Origin: Jannaschia seosinensis
GTDB lineage: Bacteria; Pseudomonadota; Alphaproteobacteria; Rhodobacterales; Rhodobacteraceae
Reading direction: 5' to 3'
Length of the DNA stretch: 64,000 nucleotides
NCBI RefSeq assembly: GCF_001408515.1
Contig: NZ_CYPR01000196.1
Coordinates: forward strand, 1 to 64,000
Made by a program: the position numbers and the translations under genes. This document shows, one piece after another, positions 25,647-38,000 of this stretch; the stretch's first letter is position 1, and every line of letters begins with the position of its first letter. The notes beneath the pieces are model-generated. The model was not told the origin of the DNA and ran no database searches. It was given only the letters and a program-made list of their open reading frames with translations.

Positions 25647-26351
25647 CGTGGCTTCTGGTGCTCTTGTCATGTGACTGGACGCAGGTGTTGTCGAAGATAA
25701 GGTGCAGGCACCGTGCTCACGTCAGCGAACGTCCGACCTCGGTCGTTTCTCCGGAGAAGCCACCGGCATCGAAGTTTTCAGGTTTCGTTACAAAATAATG
25801 ATTTGATTTCAGCGCATTACGACAAATTCACCAAAATGGCGCAGTCATGAGGTTCGGAGAATATCGGCCCGGAGAGACCGCTTCCGGGCCTCCCGGCGCA
25901 GGGGCCGGTGCTCAGCCCATCCCGCATAACCCTCGAATACAACGAGAAAATCCGGCCGCGGCCGGATCGAGAGAACGCTTTCGCAGAGGCAAGTGGCGGA
26001 GGGGACGGGACCGGGGACGAACGTTCTCTGGGTCTTAAGTCATTGATCAGGCGCGAGCCGGAGGGCCAAGGTCCGCATCAGCTATGTTCGACGGGGAGTC
26101 GGTGCAGCAAGAAAGTGTCGCGATCGGGTCCGCACCTTAACAAGGGAGCGCAAGCATATCCGCCTTGACGGCATTCCGGCGCTTCAAGCGGCGACGTCGT
26201 GGGACCGTCGAGGCAAGCGATGAGGAGCGGCGCGCTTCTATGCGGGTATGCAGAAAGCGAAGATCGCGCTAAAATACACGTATGGCCTCCGACGATCGTG
26301 GCTCGGTTCAACGCACCCTCGGAGCGACCAAGACGGAATGGGAAGCACGCC
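25647..26351. other. 705-bp gene-poor stretch, probable mobile-element debris
   Basis: No coding region is supported here. Open frames of up to 158 codons on either strand have no convincing start or product. The section 25780-25850 is AT-rich (a run around ACAAAATAATGATTTGAT) and may be a promoter or degenerate IS end, but no matching inverted repeat was found. Confidence 0.4.
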
Positions 26352-26675
26352 ATGAGCACAGACTATGAACTTTCGCTTTCTTCATCGGACGGTACAACCG
26401 CTCGCATAACCATCGTCGACAGCCTGAACCCTCTGCCTGGAAGCGATACCTGGACAGCAGCAGACAACAGTCAGTGGGAGGTCAACGGCGGAACGGTGAC
26501 GAGTTGGGGATCGGGGGGCGCTTATCTCAGTGGGCCGGTCGGTGTACAGTCAATTTTCCTAGATGGGTTTGAGAAGAGCACAAAAGCGAAGGACACCGGT
26601 GACGGAGAGAAAAACTATGAGGGGGGTACATTCCCGGCGGGTTCCTTCCGCTGGCGCTGTACCTCGACGTCATAA
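26352..26675 (+). CDS. Hypothetical protein (107 aa)
   Basis: Begins MSTDYELSLSSSDGTTARIT with GGAAG upstream. It has a Gly- and Ser-rich, beta-looking body (WTAADNSQWEVNGGTVTSWG) and ends FRWRCTSTS. No family is recognised. It lies just 65 bp before an IS5 element and may have lost downstream neighbours. The open frame and start are ordinary, but independent evidence of function is lacking. Confidence 0.45.
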   Translation: MSTDYELSLSSSDGTTARITIVDSLNPLPGSDTWTAADNSQWEVNGGTVTSWGSGGAYLSGPVGVQSIFLDGFEKSTKAKDTGDGEKNYEGGTFPAGSFRWRCTSTS

Positions 26676-26739
26676 CCACTTTCTTGTGTAGTGCTCGATC
26701 GGCTTACGCTGCTCGGTAGTGCCCCGCGGGATGGTCTAA

Positions 26740-27669
26740 GAGCCCGACCCGAAAAGCGTTGAGCAGTTCAGTGCCTTGTGATTCTGTCCGGTTGCCAGAC
26801 TGGACGGAGGGTCACATGCCTTGGACTGAAACCGCTCGGCTTGAGTATGATCGGCGCGGCGGCCGCTACGCAAGCGATCTGACGGATCGGGAATGGGCGC
26901 TGATCGAGCCTTTCATGCCCTCGCCGCGTCGCATCGGCCGGCCTCGAACGACCGATTTGCGCGAGGTGATGAACGCGATCCTCTACATGGCGTCGACCGG
27001 CTGCCAGTGGGCCTATTTGCCGAAGGACTTTCCACCGCCCTCGACGGTGCAGCGCTATTTCTACGAATGGCGCGACAGCGGCCGGCTGAAGGCAATCAAC
27101 CAATATCTGGTGATGGCGGCGCGCGAGCGCGATGGTCGCGACGCCACCCCTTCAGCCGGCGTGATCGACTGCCAGAGCGTGAAAACCACTGAAAGAGGAG
27201 GGGTTAGCGGCTTCGATGCCGGCAAGAAGGTCAAAGGGCGCAAGCGCCATATCGTCACCGACACGCTCGGCCTGATGGTCGGGCTGGTCGCGCACGCGGC
27301 CGACATCCAGGATCGCGACGGCGCGCCAGCGGTGCTCCAATCCATCCGCCATGCGTTTCCCCGGCTGCGGCACGTCTTCGCCGACGGCGGCTACGCCGGG
27401 CCGAAGCTCCGCAGCGCGCTGGACAAGATCGGCGACTGGACGCTGGAAATCGTCAAGCGCTCCGACGCCGCCAAAGGCTTCGAGGTGCTCCCCCGCCGCT
27501 GGGTCGTCGAACGCGCCTTCGCCTGGCTCGGCCGATGCCGCCGGCTCGCGAAAGACTGGGAGAAAACCATCGCCAGCGCCGAGGCATGGATCACCATCGC
27601 CCACATCCGCCGCGTCACCCGCCATCTCGCAAGGCATTGTCAAACATCATAGAGTTTCGAGTCGGGCTC
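26740..27669 (+). mobile_element. IS5-family insertion sequence, 930 bp
   Basis: Inverted repeats GAGCCCGACcCGAAA at 26740-26754 and its complement with one mismatch at 27655-27669. The element is flanked by a direct TAA at 26737-26739 and 27670-27672, the short duplication expected for this family. It carries one intact transposase, so recent activity is likely. Confidence 0.9.
26816..27652 (+). CDS. IS5-family transposase
   Basis: DDE transposase of 278 residues. The N-terminal IS5 domain is YASDLTDREWALIEPFMPSP followed by GRPRTTDLREVMNAILYM. The catalytic residues are Asp118 (GVIDCQSVKT), Asp190 (VFADGGYAG) and Glu232 (RRWVVERAFAWLGR). The start ATG at 26816 has GGAGGG six bases before it. 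The gene fills the IS and appears complete. Confidence 0.9.
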   Translation: MPWTETARLEYDRRGGRYASDLTDREWALIEPFMPSPRRIGRPRTTDLREVMNAILYMASTGCQWAYLPKDFPPPSTVQRYFYEWRDSGRLKAINQYLVMAARERDGRDATPSAGVIDCQSVKTTERGGVSGFDAGKKVKGRKRHIVTDTLGLMVGLVAHAADIQDRDGAPAVLQSIRHAFPRLRHVFADGGYAGPKLRSALDKIGDWTLEIVKRSDAAKGFEVLPRRWVVERAFAWLGRCRRLAKDWEKTIASAEAWITIAHIRRVTRHLARHCQTS

Positions 27670-27704
27670 TAAGAGCGCTGACCTTCGGAGAGGTCCAGTG
27701 CTGA

Positions 27705-28470
27705 TCAGGTGGCCACGGCGGGCAACTTAATGCCGGGGTTGTCGGTGACACGCGCGAGCGTTTCCATGGACATATAGCGGCGTGCGACGGTTCACTCGTC
27801 GTTTTTTTTTGAGCATCAGCGCGCCGACAAGCTAGACGATGGCTTCGTCGTTGGAGAAGATGCCGATGACATCGGACCTTCGCTTGATTTCCCGGTTCAG
27901 TCGTTCGAGCGGATTCGTGGACGCGATCTGGGCTCAGTGCTCTCAAGGGAAGTCCATGTAGGCCAGAACGTCGTCCCGCGAGGCGTCCATCGGGGTGCCG
28001 AGCTTTGCCTAATTCTGGCGCAACGCGTCGGCCACAACATCCCCACTGGGCTTCCGCGTCCACCTTGCTCTACTGGGCGAAGACCGTCTTCAGCATCGCG
28101 GCCACGGCGGTACGCTACTTGGCTGGGGCATAAGCCAGCGTATTCCGCATCCTGTGAACGCGGCGGCGCTGGTGCGTGGCGTCGAACACCCGCCGCGCGG
28201 CGGCCCGAAGCCCCTTTTGGTCGTCCGCGACCATCAGCTTCACGCCGCGCAGGCCACGGTCGGCGAGAGATCGAGAAAGTCCGTCCAGAAGGTCTCCGGC
28301 TCCGAAGGCCCTGTGACGACGCCGAGAACCTCGCGCTTGCCGAATCGAGCCAGAAATTTGGGCCCGGCCCCTTCCAGCGGGCGAGAGACGAAGGCGTTTA
28401 CCCGCTGGTCGATCTCGACGTAGAGACGGCTAACCTGCGACTTCGACATGCCGCCAAGGCGCAGCCAGAA
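27705..28470 (-). pseudogene. Degenerate IS256-family transposase
   Basis: On the minus strand the segment reads GMSKSQVSRLYVEIDQRVNAF, then EVLGVVTGPSEPETFWTDFL, then after a frameshift RGLRGVKLMVADDQKGLRAA and VFDATHQRR, ending AVAT and a stop at 27705. These are IS256 (mutator-type) signatures. A block with the first catalytic Asp (the WIDATY region) is missing between VSRPLEG and ARFGKREV. Several stops and frameshifts occur. It is therefore a dead copy truncated at its N-terminus near 28470. Confidence 0.85.
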
Positions 28471-28533
28471 ACGACTATCCTGAAACCAAATACCGAGCTA
28501 CGCTTCCTTAGCACTTGCTGCGTGGAGAGCGAG

Positions 28534-28926
28534 ATGGACCAGTCAACCATCAGAGACCTCAGTTACCTGCTCGCCGTTATTGCAATGACGGGAGTCTTGA
28601 TCTGGGGCCTGAAACATGTGTCGCGCGAGCTTGGCCGAGTGAATCCGACTACTAATAGAACACTCATGGCTGAGGCGCTTTCCGAGAAAGAAGGGACTGA
28701 GGCAGGAGTGGACGAAGACACCAGTTTCAGTCGAGTTTCCGGCGCGTTGGGTGCCATTGGGATCGCGGCGACATTCGTCGGAATTGGGTACTGGGCGCTT
28801 CATGGTCTGTTCTTTGGAACTGAGGCTAATCTAGAAAAGATTTCGTCACTATCCACGTACTTCTTGGCGGGATCCGCGTTATTTATCCCCTACGGGTTTA
28901 ACAAGATTTCTAAAATTTTCAATTAG
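28534..28926 (+). CDS. Small membrane protein at the head of the giant-protein locus
   Basis: Protein of 130 residues with three hydrophobic segments: about 9-26 (LSYLLAVIAMTGVLIWGL), 69-94 and 106-120. A charged soluble loop (37-66, rich in Glu and Thr) separates the first and second. The start ATG 28534 follows GGAGAG. No family is recognised. GC is lower than in the giant genes that follow by 157 bp on the same strand. A holin-like, anchor or channel role in the membrane is possible but unproven. Confidence 0.7.
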   Translation: MDQSTIRDLSYLLAVIAMTGVLIWGLKHVSRELGRVNPTTNRTLMAEALSEKEGTEAGVDEDTSFSRVSGALGAIGIAATFVGIGYWALHGLFFGTEANLEKISSLSTYFLAGSALFIPYGFNKISKIFN

Positions 28927-28955
28927 AAGCTAACTGCGATCGGGGCGGTCGTGGT

Positions 28956-29042
28956 GTGGTTAGCATCGCGGCGCTTCTAGGGCTGACCCACGCGGGGTAT
29001 CTCGTCGCCAAGAGGCGGCCAACGGACAAGACACGGAACTGA
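28956..29042 (+). other. Possible remnant of a membrane-protein C-terminus
   Basis: Reading from GTG 28956 gives VVSIAALLGLTHAGYLVAKR and a few more residues to a TGA. The ending LLGLTHAGYLVAK resembles the last helix of bacterial membrane proteins. No start with a ribosome site is seen. It may be debris of a gene lost between the small membrane protein and the first giant gene. Confidence 0.25.
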
Positions 29043-29082
29043 CCAGGACGTGGATCGGGGCCGGAACCGGGGGAAGGACTGC

Positions 29083-32000
29083 ATGGCAGAGATACAAATA
29101 TTCGGTGACGGCGCGGTTACTGTCGTTCTTGTCGCCGAAATTTCCGCCAGCTCCGCCCGCGTCACAGGTCTGATCGTCCGGCTTGCGGGAAACGAGGCGA
29201 CCGTCACTCTCGCCGAAGCGATCGAAAACATTCACGTGAAACTGCTGTTCTTCGAGAACGAGGACGGAAAGTTCGGCCCGCCCCGCGACGAACTGCCTTC
29301 GATCAAGGAGGCGGCCGCACTGGGTCTTGCCGCGGCACGGGCCAAGCTGCGCGCCGAGTTGGCATCCGTCGAGATTCGGGAGAAGGGTATTTTCGGCTTT
29401 CCAGCCGGATTCGCCAAGGCGTCAATGTCAATCCGCTTCGCCGATAGCGCGGACGGATCGCTTGGGTTCCGGCTCGACGCACGGACGCGGCTGGATGTAT
29501 CGGCACAGTTCGCGCTCGAACAATATGCCATGGTTACCGCCAATGCCGAGTTGGAGGCGCGGATTACGGTCGCCTCGGAGGATGTGCTTGCATCGCTCGA
29601 ATTGCTGGTGCCAACGCTCCCGAACCTAGGGTTCAAACTTCGAGATGTGGCCTTACCCACGTTGTCCTTCTACGACCTGAATGGGGTCGACATCAAGATC
29701 GGCTCTCTGACAGCGCTGAAGCTACCCCTGCCCGAATGGCTGCCGAACATCTCCGTCGAAGGTGGCGCGCCATTTACGGTGTCGGCTGATGCTGGCAATG
29801 GAGCCTTCGGTCTGAACGCAACGACCGATATCGATGTTCTGCTGGACTCGAACGAAATCGCGAAGATCGAAGATTTCGCGATCAGTCTCGATGGTGGGAC
29901 GATCAAAGTCGCGGGCAAGGTCACGGCCGAGCACGACACCCCGATTAACAAGCGCTTCGAATTCGGCGGCGGCGACCTGCCCGTCCGCGTGCAGGTGGCG
30001 GTAAAGAATGTGACCGCCGCCTTCGACGGCGGGGCCGGGGCCTTGGCCGTGACATGGACCTTCGAAGAAATCGCCGTCGAGGCGACCGACGATCCCGGCG
30101 CGCGGATCGCCGTCGCACTCGATCTGGTCACGGTAACAACGTTGTCCAGCGGGGAGACAAGCTGGGACGCGGCAAATGCGAAACTTCTGGACCTGGGCGC
30201 TGACGTTACCTTCGAGGTGCCCGACCTCAATATTATCGACGGGTTGATGAACCTGCGGCTTGGCTTTCTGGCCGATGCGGCGGGCGCTTTAGCGGAGTTC
30301 TTGGATCGGCTGGCCCGGCTCTTGGCCGCGGTCTTGCGCTACATGGCGCGCGCCGTGGGCGCGGTGACCGGCCTGTTGTCCGAAGTGGCCAAGGCGCTTG
30401 CCGGCCTGCTCGCGGACGGGCTGCGTAAACTGTTGGAGCTTCTGGACAAGGTCGGCGACGTCGTCACGCTGGAACTGCGCCTGGACGCGGCCACGCTGCG
30501 CCCCTTGCAGGTGGTCGTTCTTCCGGTGAACGCCGACCCGAAGCCCGTCGACATCGGCAGCAGCCTGCTGCGCGTGACAGCGGATCACCGCTTTGTGCCC
30601 GGCATGATTCTCGATTTCGTCAACCACTGGCAGGGGCTCGCGCTGTTGCGTGAACCTGATCTAAACGTCAATCCTCAAGTGACGATATCGACCGACCTTT
30701 GGCTTGGGTCCGATACCGACGAGGCTGGAACGATCCCGGTCGAGTCCCCTGACCCGCTGATCTCGGTCTCGGCGACTGCAAAGGACCCCAATGCCGCTGA
30801 AGCCATCGTGATCGCCGCACTCAGCCGCGGGCGGGGCAAGTTTTTTCAGACTTTCGGGGCAGAGCGAAAGAAGGCGGAGAAAAATAAAAACGGCGTCATC
30901 ACCTTCACCAGTGTCGGCGCCATTTCCGATCTGAAGGCGCTGTCAACAGACAACTTCCTATTCAAGCTGGACGCCGAGCGGCTGAAAAACAAGATCACCG
31001 CTCTGATGCCGCAAGGGCCGCCAGAAAGCGGGAGCGACAAGCTTGCGCAATTCATCGACATTGAAGAGTTCACTTTCGATCCCGACAGCGCGCCTAAATT
31101 CAAAGGCAATTTGAAGGTCCGGATCAGAATTCCGACCACCGGGAATAACGAGATCCTGATCCCGCTGGAAATCTCCGCGGTGCTAGACATAGAGACTCTG
31201 GAACTGACGCTGGATGCCGATGAAGAGATCATCATCCAGAGCAAGGCCATCGACGAAGTGATCTACGGGTTCGGCCTGATCCTCGCGCCGGTCGGGTATG
31301 ACAAGGACAAAACCGTCGTAGGCGACTTGTTCAAGATCGGTTTTAAGAAAGGCGATTTGTCGCTGGAACTTGCCGCCGGTGCCAAGGCGCTTCTATCCTA
31401 TGACCAGTTGTCGGGCGACGGCGCGTCGCTGGCCTTCGAAGCCACGGAATTCGCAATCGATCGCGGCGGACTGGACCTGATCGCAAGGGTCATGGCCGAT
31501 CGCCCCGTGCGGCTGGGCGGACTGGATCAGCCGTTCCGCTTCAATCGCGGCTCAATCTCTATTCAGGGCGGTGTGCTACAGGGCGGGACAATCTCGGGGT
31601 ATGGCCCGATGCCGCCTGCGCTGATCGGCGAGGCAAAAGCCGAGATCGACCTCGTGTTCGGCCGACGCAACGGAAACCTCGCCCTGGTGGCCGCCAACGC
31701 CAAGCTGGAAAAGGAAGGAGAGCCGCTTTATTCCACCGGCACCCGGTTCCGCGTGGTGCTCGACGCGCTCGGCCTTGGTTTCGTCGATCCTGTCGTCGGC
31801 CCGACTCAGTTCTATTTCCAGCTGTGGGGTTCTGCCAGTTTCGAGCCGGAAATCGGCGCCTTTGATGGCGGGCTTCTGGAAAACTTAAAGTCGGTAGCGA
31901 TCCGGCTCGAGGGTGCGCCGCTGACCGGCGACGGGCGCGAGTTGATCAAACACATCAGTTTCCTGGTCGAACTGGACCCGCCGCTGCGTGAAAAGCTGTT

Positions 32001-35000
32001 CGAAATCTTCAAGTTCGAAATTCGCGGCATCGCATTCTATCCGGCCAGCAAGGCCTGGCCCGACAATCCGCCCGCCATCGGGATCGCTGGACAGATCTCT
32101 TTCCTCGAAGCTGGCGATGTCGTCTCCTCCGAAATCAGCTTCCACGAAATCCTGATCGCTTTGCCGGAACCGGGCGGCGATCTTCCGTTGCCGCGGATTC
32201 GCGCGGACGGGCTTTCGATGCTACTGCGCATTGGCGGCGTGGCGCAGGTCGAGGCGACTGCCCTCGCCGTAGATGGCTCGATCCCGTCGCTTTACGCCCC
32301 CGTGGCGCTTCCGGCCGATGTGACAGCCAAGGGCTTTCTCGCCTCCGGTCGGATCGACATCGTCGGGCTTGGCGCCTTTGGCGGCGCGATGGGCGTGCTG
32401 GAGCTGAAAAAGAACAACCAAGTCAAACACGCAATGTTCATCTATGGCCAGGCCGAGAAGCTGACAGAGCGGATCGACACGCCGATCGGCCCGCTGTTCA
32501 TCCGCGAGGTCGGCTTCGGCTTTGGCAAGAATTATACTCTGTCGGCCTTGGCCGGTGCGGACGAGGCCAAGACGCCGCGCGAATTGGTCACGACACTGGA
32601 CCGTTTGTCGAAGGTTCAGGGGAACCTTACGAACTTCAATGCCTGGACACCGCAATTCGACAAGGACGCCCTGACGCTGGCCCTGCGGGGGATGATCTCT
32701 GTCGCGGCCACCTCGACCAGTTCCGCCTCTTACGATGCGGACGGTGAGGCTAAGGTGTCGAACCCGTTGCTGATGGATATCGTCCTGGCGCTGCGCACCG
32801 ATCTGACGTTCTTCGTCAACGTCCGCGGATGGCTCGCCACCAACTACAATGACTGGTTCATCGCCCCGTCGGGGGCAGAGTTCAAGGAACGCCCGACGCT
32901 GCGCGGCTATCTGTATTTCTCGGTGCCGCGCAAAGAGTTCCTGGCGCGCTTCCTGTCCGACCCGACGGGGATCGTCGGCAAGCATCCGGAACTGCCCGAC
33001 GCACTGGTCAAGGCCATTGAGGGCACTCGATTCGCAGCAACGCTGTATATCCGTCCGGGCCTATATCACACCGAACTCGGCTGGCCCTACGAATTGGGGT
33101 TTGAGTTGGGCAAGCCAACGGACAATTTCTATCTCTCGCTGTCCGCTGGTCTCGTGTTCCGGATCGAGGACGCGACAATGCTCTATGGCGTCGCGTTCAA
33201 GGCTTCGGGCCTGATGCAGTTCGGCGGAGAGGTGGGCAACGCCAACTTTGGCGCCAGCGCCACGGCCCGGGCGGATTTCCTGCTGGGCGCTCGCTTTATT
33301 GCCTATCTGGCACCGTTGAACCCCCGGGATACCCTGTTCTACGGCGAGGTCTACTTGGGCCTTACCTTGAAATTCTCGGTATCGGTCTGGCTGTCGTTCA
33401 AGGTGTTCCGAAAGCGGTTCACGCTTCGGATCGGCTTTTCCATCGGCCTGACCATCGAGATCGCCGCCGAGGTTGTGCTGTCCGGCCAGGGGCTGGGTGC
33501 GCGGGTTTATGCGTCGGTGGGTGTGCAAGGCTTCGGCCGGTCACTGTCTGTGGGTGTCGGATTTAGCTTTGGCGACAGCGCGCTGGACCGGGCGCGCGGC
33601 CGGGTCGCGCGGTTCATGCAGCTGGGCCTGGGCATCGACCCGCCGCGCGAAGAGACGCTGCTAGCCCCGGCACCCGCCGCCGAACCGGCACGGAGCGAGC
33701 GGGCGAAAGAAGCGGACCGTTCGATCAGCGAAAGACACCCGCCGCAACCGCCGAATGCGCCACTGCCCGACCCGGTTACTGTGGAGCCAGCGAAGGGCCG
33801 GCAAATCGAGGGCACCGATTTCTGGGCGGTTCTCTTGCACGCCGGCAAGGATCCGAATGGCGAGGACACCTATCTGATCCAGCTCATCCCGCGCGATCAT
33901 TCCGAAAGAGTGCGTGACACCGCCACTTTCTATGCGGAACCGTGGTTCATCAAGGATCAGAAGGAGGGCGCAAAGACGGCCGGGGCAACGAAGGGCCGCA
34001 CCGAGGGCGACTACAAGATAAAGCTGACTACGGATATTGACGGGCTGAAATATTTCGGGCGCCTTGCGGAAGGCGACCCCAAGGCCCCCGCAACGCTGAC
34101 GGCCATCAAGAAAGATGTCGAACTTCAGCTTTTCGCCAATCTTGCGCGTCCGGTCGGGGAAACCGAAAACGGCGACCTGGACCTGAATTTCCTGCTGACC
34201 GAGTGTTTCCTGGCGCATCCCGACAGCGTTCCCGGCGAGTTGGCGGAGTTTGGCTTTGGCGAGTCCCTGCCGGTCCAGCACACGCATCCTGACGCATTCG
34301 TGGACATCCCGCCTCGCCAGTCACGGGACAACCAGGCGCAGCGCTTCGCGGCCACGGATCCCGTCCTGGAGGCTTCGGTGATCGCCGAGGAAAAGCGCAG
34401 CGCGCTGATCAACAAGATCGGCGAAAGCGCCTTTGCGCTGGCTGAACGTGCGCGGGACCGCTCCGGCGCCGAGGACGCGGTTCGACTGGTACAAGAGACC
34501 GAAACGCTGAATGCGGTGGATTTCGGCCTAACCTTCCTTCTCAAGGCGTCAAACCTGGACTTGTTCGAAAAAGACGGCAAGGCCCGGCTGGAGCTTTACA
34601 AGCGGGTTGGGGACTATTCGGCCGGTAACGAGCCGGACTGGGATTTCGTCAAATGCTCTGTTGAACTGCTTAATCATCCCGACGAGTCGTTCGAGGCGAC
34701 CGAGCCCCGGCTGGACGATGCGCGGGTTGAATTGGCCGACGACGGGTATCGTTTGTACTGGGATCTCGAACCGGCGTTCGGGTCTTCTGCCGAGCTTGGC
34801 TTCGCCAAGGACCCCGAAACCCGGCTGGCTTTTTACGAGATAGAGCGCAGTTTCGAAGGCGCGGACATCGCGATGACGGCGCAGTTCCGGACCAAGAGCG
34901 CGACCCCGCAGCAGCACAATTTTGACCCTGTCACCAACACCGTCGTCGTTAGCCGTTCGCGCGCTGCGCTGCATTTGACCGACGATCTAAGCCAGGGCGG

Positions 35001-38000
35001 CGTCCCCGAAGCGCTGCGTGCGCAGCTCTTTGGAACGCCCTTGCCCAAGGGTGCCAGCGCCCGTGCGATCTGGACCGCGGCCTTTGGAGCGTCGCCGCAG
35101 GCATCGGTGGTCTACAAGGTGACGGCCGTGGACGTTCTGGGCACGCGCACAGGGCTGCGAGTGCTGGAACGGACAATCGCGCGCCCGCCCTTGGACGTGC
35201 GTCCGCCGCTGTCCGTCGAATTGGCCGTCAGCTTCGAGGGCGAACTTCCAAAACTGCAACAGGATGCGGACCCACAGATCGACCTGACGCTAATCTATGA
35301 AGATGTCGAGCATTTTGCCGCCGCACAAGATCAGCCGCTGCAATTGCGGGTCCGGTCACACACGCTCTTGGGCGGGGGAGAATACGGTGCCGACGCGGTG
35401 GACGACGCCAAATCGCGTCCTGGCCAGGCGGATATCGATACCAAACGCGAGCGCGACGTAGATCTGTTCTTGGTTCCGGATGGCGGGGGGGCGCTGAAGG
35501 TCAAGCTTGGCTTGGCAGAAGGCGCTTCTTCGAAAGGGCTTCCCAAGGACAGGCGGTACAATCTGACTTTGGTGCCGAACGGCACGGCCGTAGCCGATCC
35601 CGCGCTTGAACTGCGTAGGGCGCTGCACATCCCGAAAACGGCCGGCACCGCCCAGGACCTGCGCGCCTGCCGCGCCTTCCTGCGCAGTTTCGGGAAACTC
35701 TATATCGACCCCACCCCCTGGCTCTATGTCGAAACGCTACTGCGCGCGGAAAAGACCGTTCCGCAGGCCGACAGCGTAGAGGAGGTCAGGGAATTTGCAG
35801 CCGTCGTCGAGGCCCTGGAGACACCGCTGTCGCTTCCGTTCCTTGCGCTCGAACAGAACCAGATCGAGCGCAACGCCGGGCGGCTGGAACTCGTCTATCC
35901 CGTCGAGGGCGCCGAACTAAAACATCTGGCTGAACAAGCTGGGCCGGTGGTGACGCGTCGGCGGCTTGATCCCGAGCGGCGGGCGGCGATTCGCCTGGAC
36001 TTCAACGCCTCCGGCGCCCGGCTTGCCAAAGCCTCCGGAACCCGGCTGGCGTCGCTGGTGGCGGGTTACGACGTGTTTGTTGTCGACCCTGCGCGACTAC
36101 GTTCGCTAGGCGGCAAAGATGGGCCAACTGCCGACCAGGTCGCCGCCGAAGCGCGCAAGCGGACTACGGTCAAGGTCCTGCCCCGCACCCTTGCCGGAAC
36201 CTCGCCGTCTGCCCTGCCCGACACCCGCTCGATCGAGGTGCGCTATCCATCGGACACCGCCCGGACCGATCCCGAGCAGCTCAATGGCCGTACGCACGCG
36301 CCATGGTTCTCTGCCGCGGAAAGCCTCGTCGCCTTCCCGCGCCGCTGCCTGCGGCGGTCGCTGTTCCCCGCGCCGGAAGAGGCGATGATTTCGGAATTGC
36401 TGGCAGAACGGAAGGTGCGGAAGATTGACTTCGCGCTGACGCCGCTTCCAGGCGGTCTGCCGGATGAGCCATTAAGCCGCGCGAAGTGGCTTGCCAATGC
36501 ACCGGTCGAGGTGAAGCGTGACATCGCACATCCCAATGCGGAAAAGCCTGCTCCTAAGGTCAAAGCGACCGCAGAGAGCGACGGCGACATCATCACTTGG
36601 ACCTACGAGAGCGACGATGACATTACCGTAGCCGAGGTGAGGGCCATCCTGCGGGGCTTGGTCATCCAGCCCGATGAAGTTGTCGAAGACGCCTATCGCG
36701 CCTGGCGCGCGAGTGGCTCGAACCCGGGCTTGGCAAATCAGTTCCGGTTGCGCGTGGCGATCACCGCGACGGACGATCAAGGCAGCGCGGCTGAAAGCCA
36801 TACCGAAGTCGATCTGGCCAGCAGCCTGCATCCGGTTCTGGCCGACACGCTCGATGCACTCAACTATATGCCGTACGACGAAAAGACGGCTGGGGCGGTC
36901 TATCGCGCCTTCGAGGTCGTGCGAGAGCCGGTGCCACCCCTGGAGACGGACGGGCTGGACACTTTTCTTGACGCCCGCGCGCCCTCTGCCGATCCCTACG
37001 GCTGGGGCGTTCTGCGCGCGATGGGACTTGCCGAAGGGGTGCGCATCTATGACGTCGACCGGGCGCAATTCCTGAAGGGTCAGGCGCTGTTCGATCATGT
37101 GGACAGGGTTCTGACGGAGGCGCTGAAACGGTACGACGTCGCGCCGCTGGGCCATCCGTTTGTCGAACTTGTCGACGTGCCGGACGATTTCATGGGCATC
37201 AGCTCTTTCGATGGCCGCGCGGAAGCCCCTGCAGAGGACACCCAGCGTATCCGCGCCGGCGATACCTCAATCCTGCAGATCGGCCTGCGCCCCCACGCAG
37301 ACCGGCTGAGCGTGCCAGAGCCACCGGTGCGGTATCTTGTCTGTTCGCGCGTGGACGACAAGGCGCTTGCACCCGAAAAATTGACGTTTCCGGCCGACCA
37401 GGGCTCGGCGCTGATCGATACCGTCGGTCTGCCGCTGGAGCAGGGCGCCGGCGCAGCGCGGTTCGCGGTCGGCAACGCGTCCTCAATCGTATTCCCGGGC
37501 CAACCGGAACTTCGGATCCCAGGTGGCGCGCAGATTTACTATGATCGCCTGTCGCGCCTCGTAAAGGGCCGGCCCGCGGTGCTGATCCGTGTGGCGGCGG
37601 TGGAAACCGGGTTCAAGTTCGGCGCCTTCCGCGACGCGTTGCAGCAGGCCATCGACCCGGCTCGACTGACGATATCGCCGTGGATCGACACGCTGGACGA
37701 TTGGACCGACACGCGAGACAAGGAGGGCACGTTGGGAGGCAACCCGTTCGATGTCTTTCCGCCGCTCGACGGGGCGCTATTGCGCGTCATGCTCGACCTT
37801 CCGATCGCCGGGTCCAGCGACGAAACCCAGGCCTCGCGCTTCAAGTCTTGGCTGCCGCCGCGGCACAATCCGGCCAACGATTCTGCCGCGTTCGACGCGA
37901 CAGCCTTCGCGGCGCGGTTTGGTGCGTGGTCGGAACGGTTCCTGCGGCACGGCGCGGCGATCAAGGGCCGCGGCGCCGCCACGAGTCACATCGGCTTTGC

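Noticed and set aside
27937-28926. A 329-codon plus-strand frame across the IS256 remnant into the small membrane protein
   Set aside because: Its first 199 codons are antisense to the IS256 pseudogene; only the part from ATG 28534, with its own ribosome site, looks like a protein.
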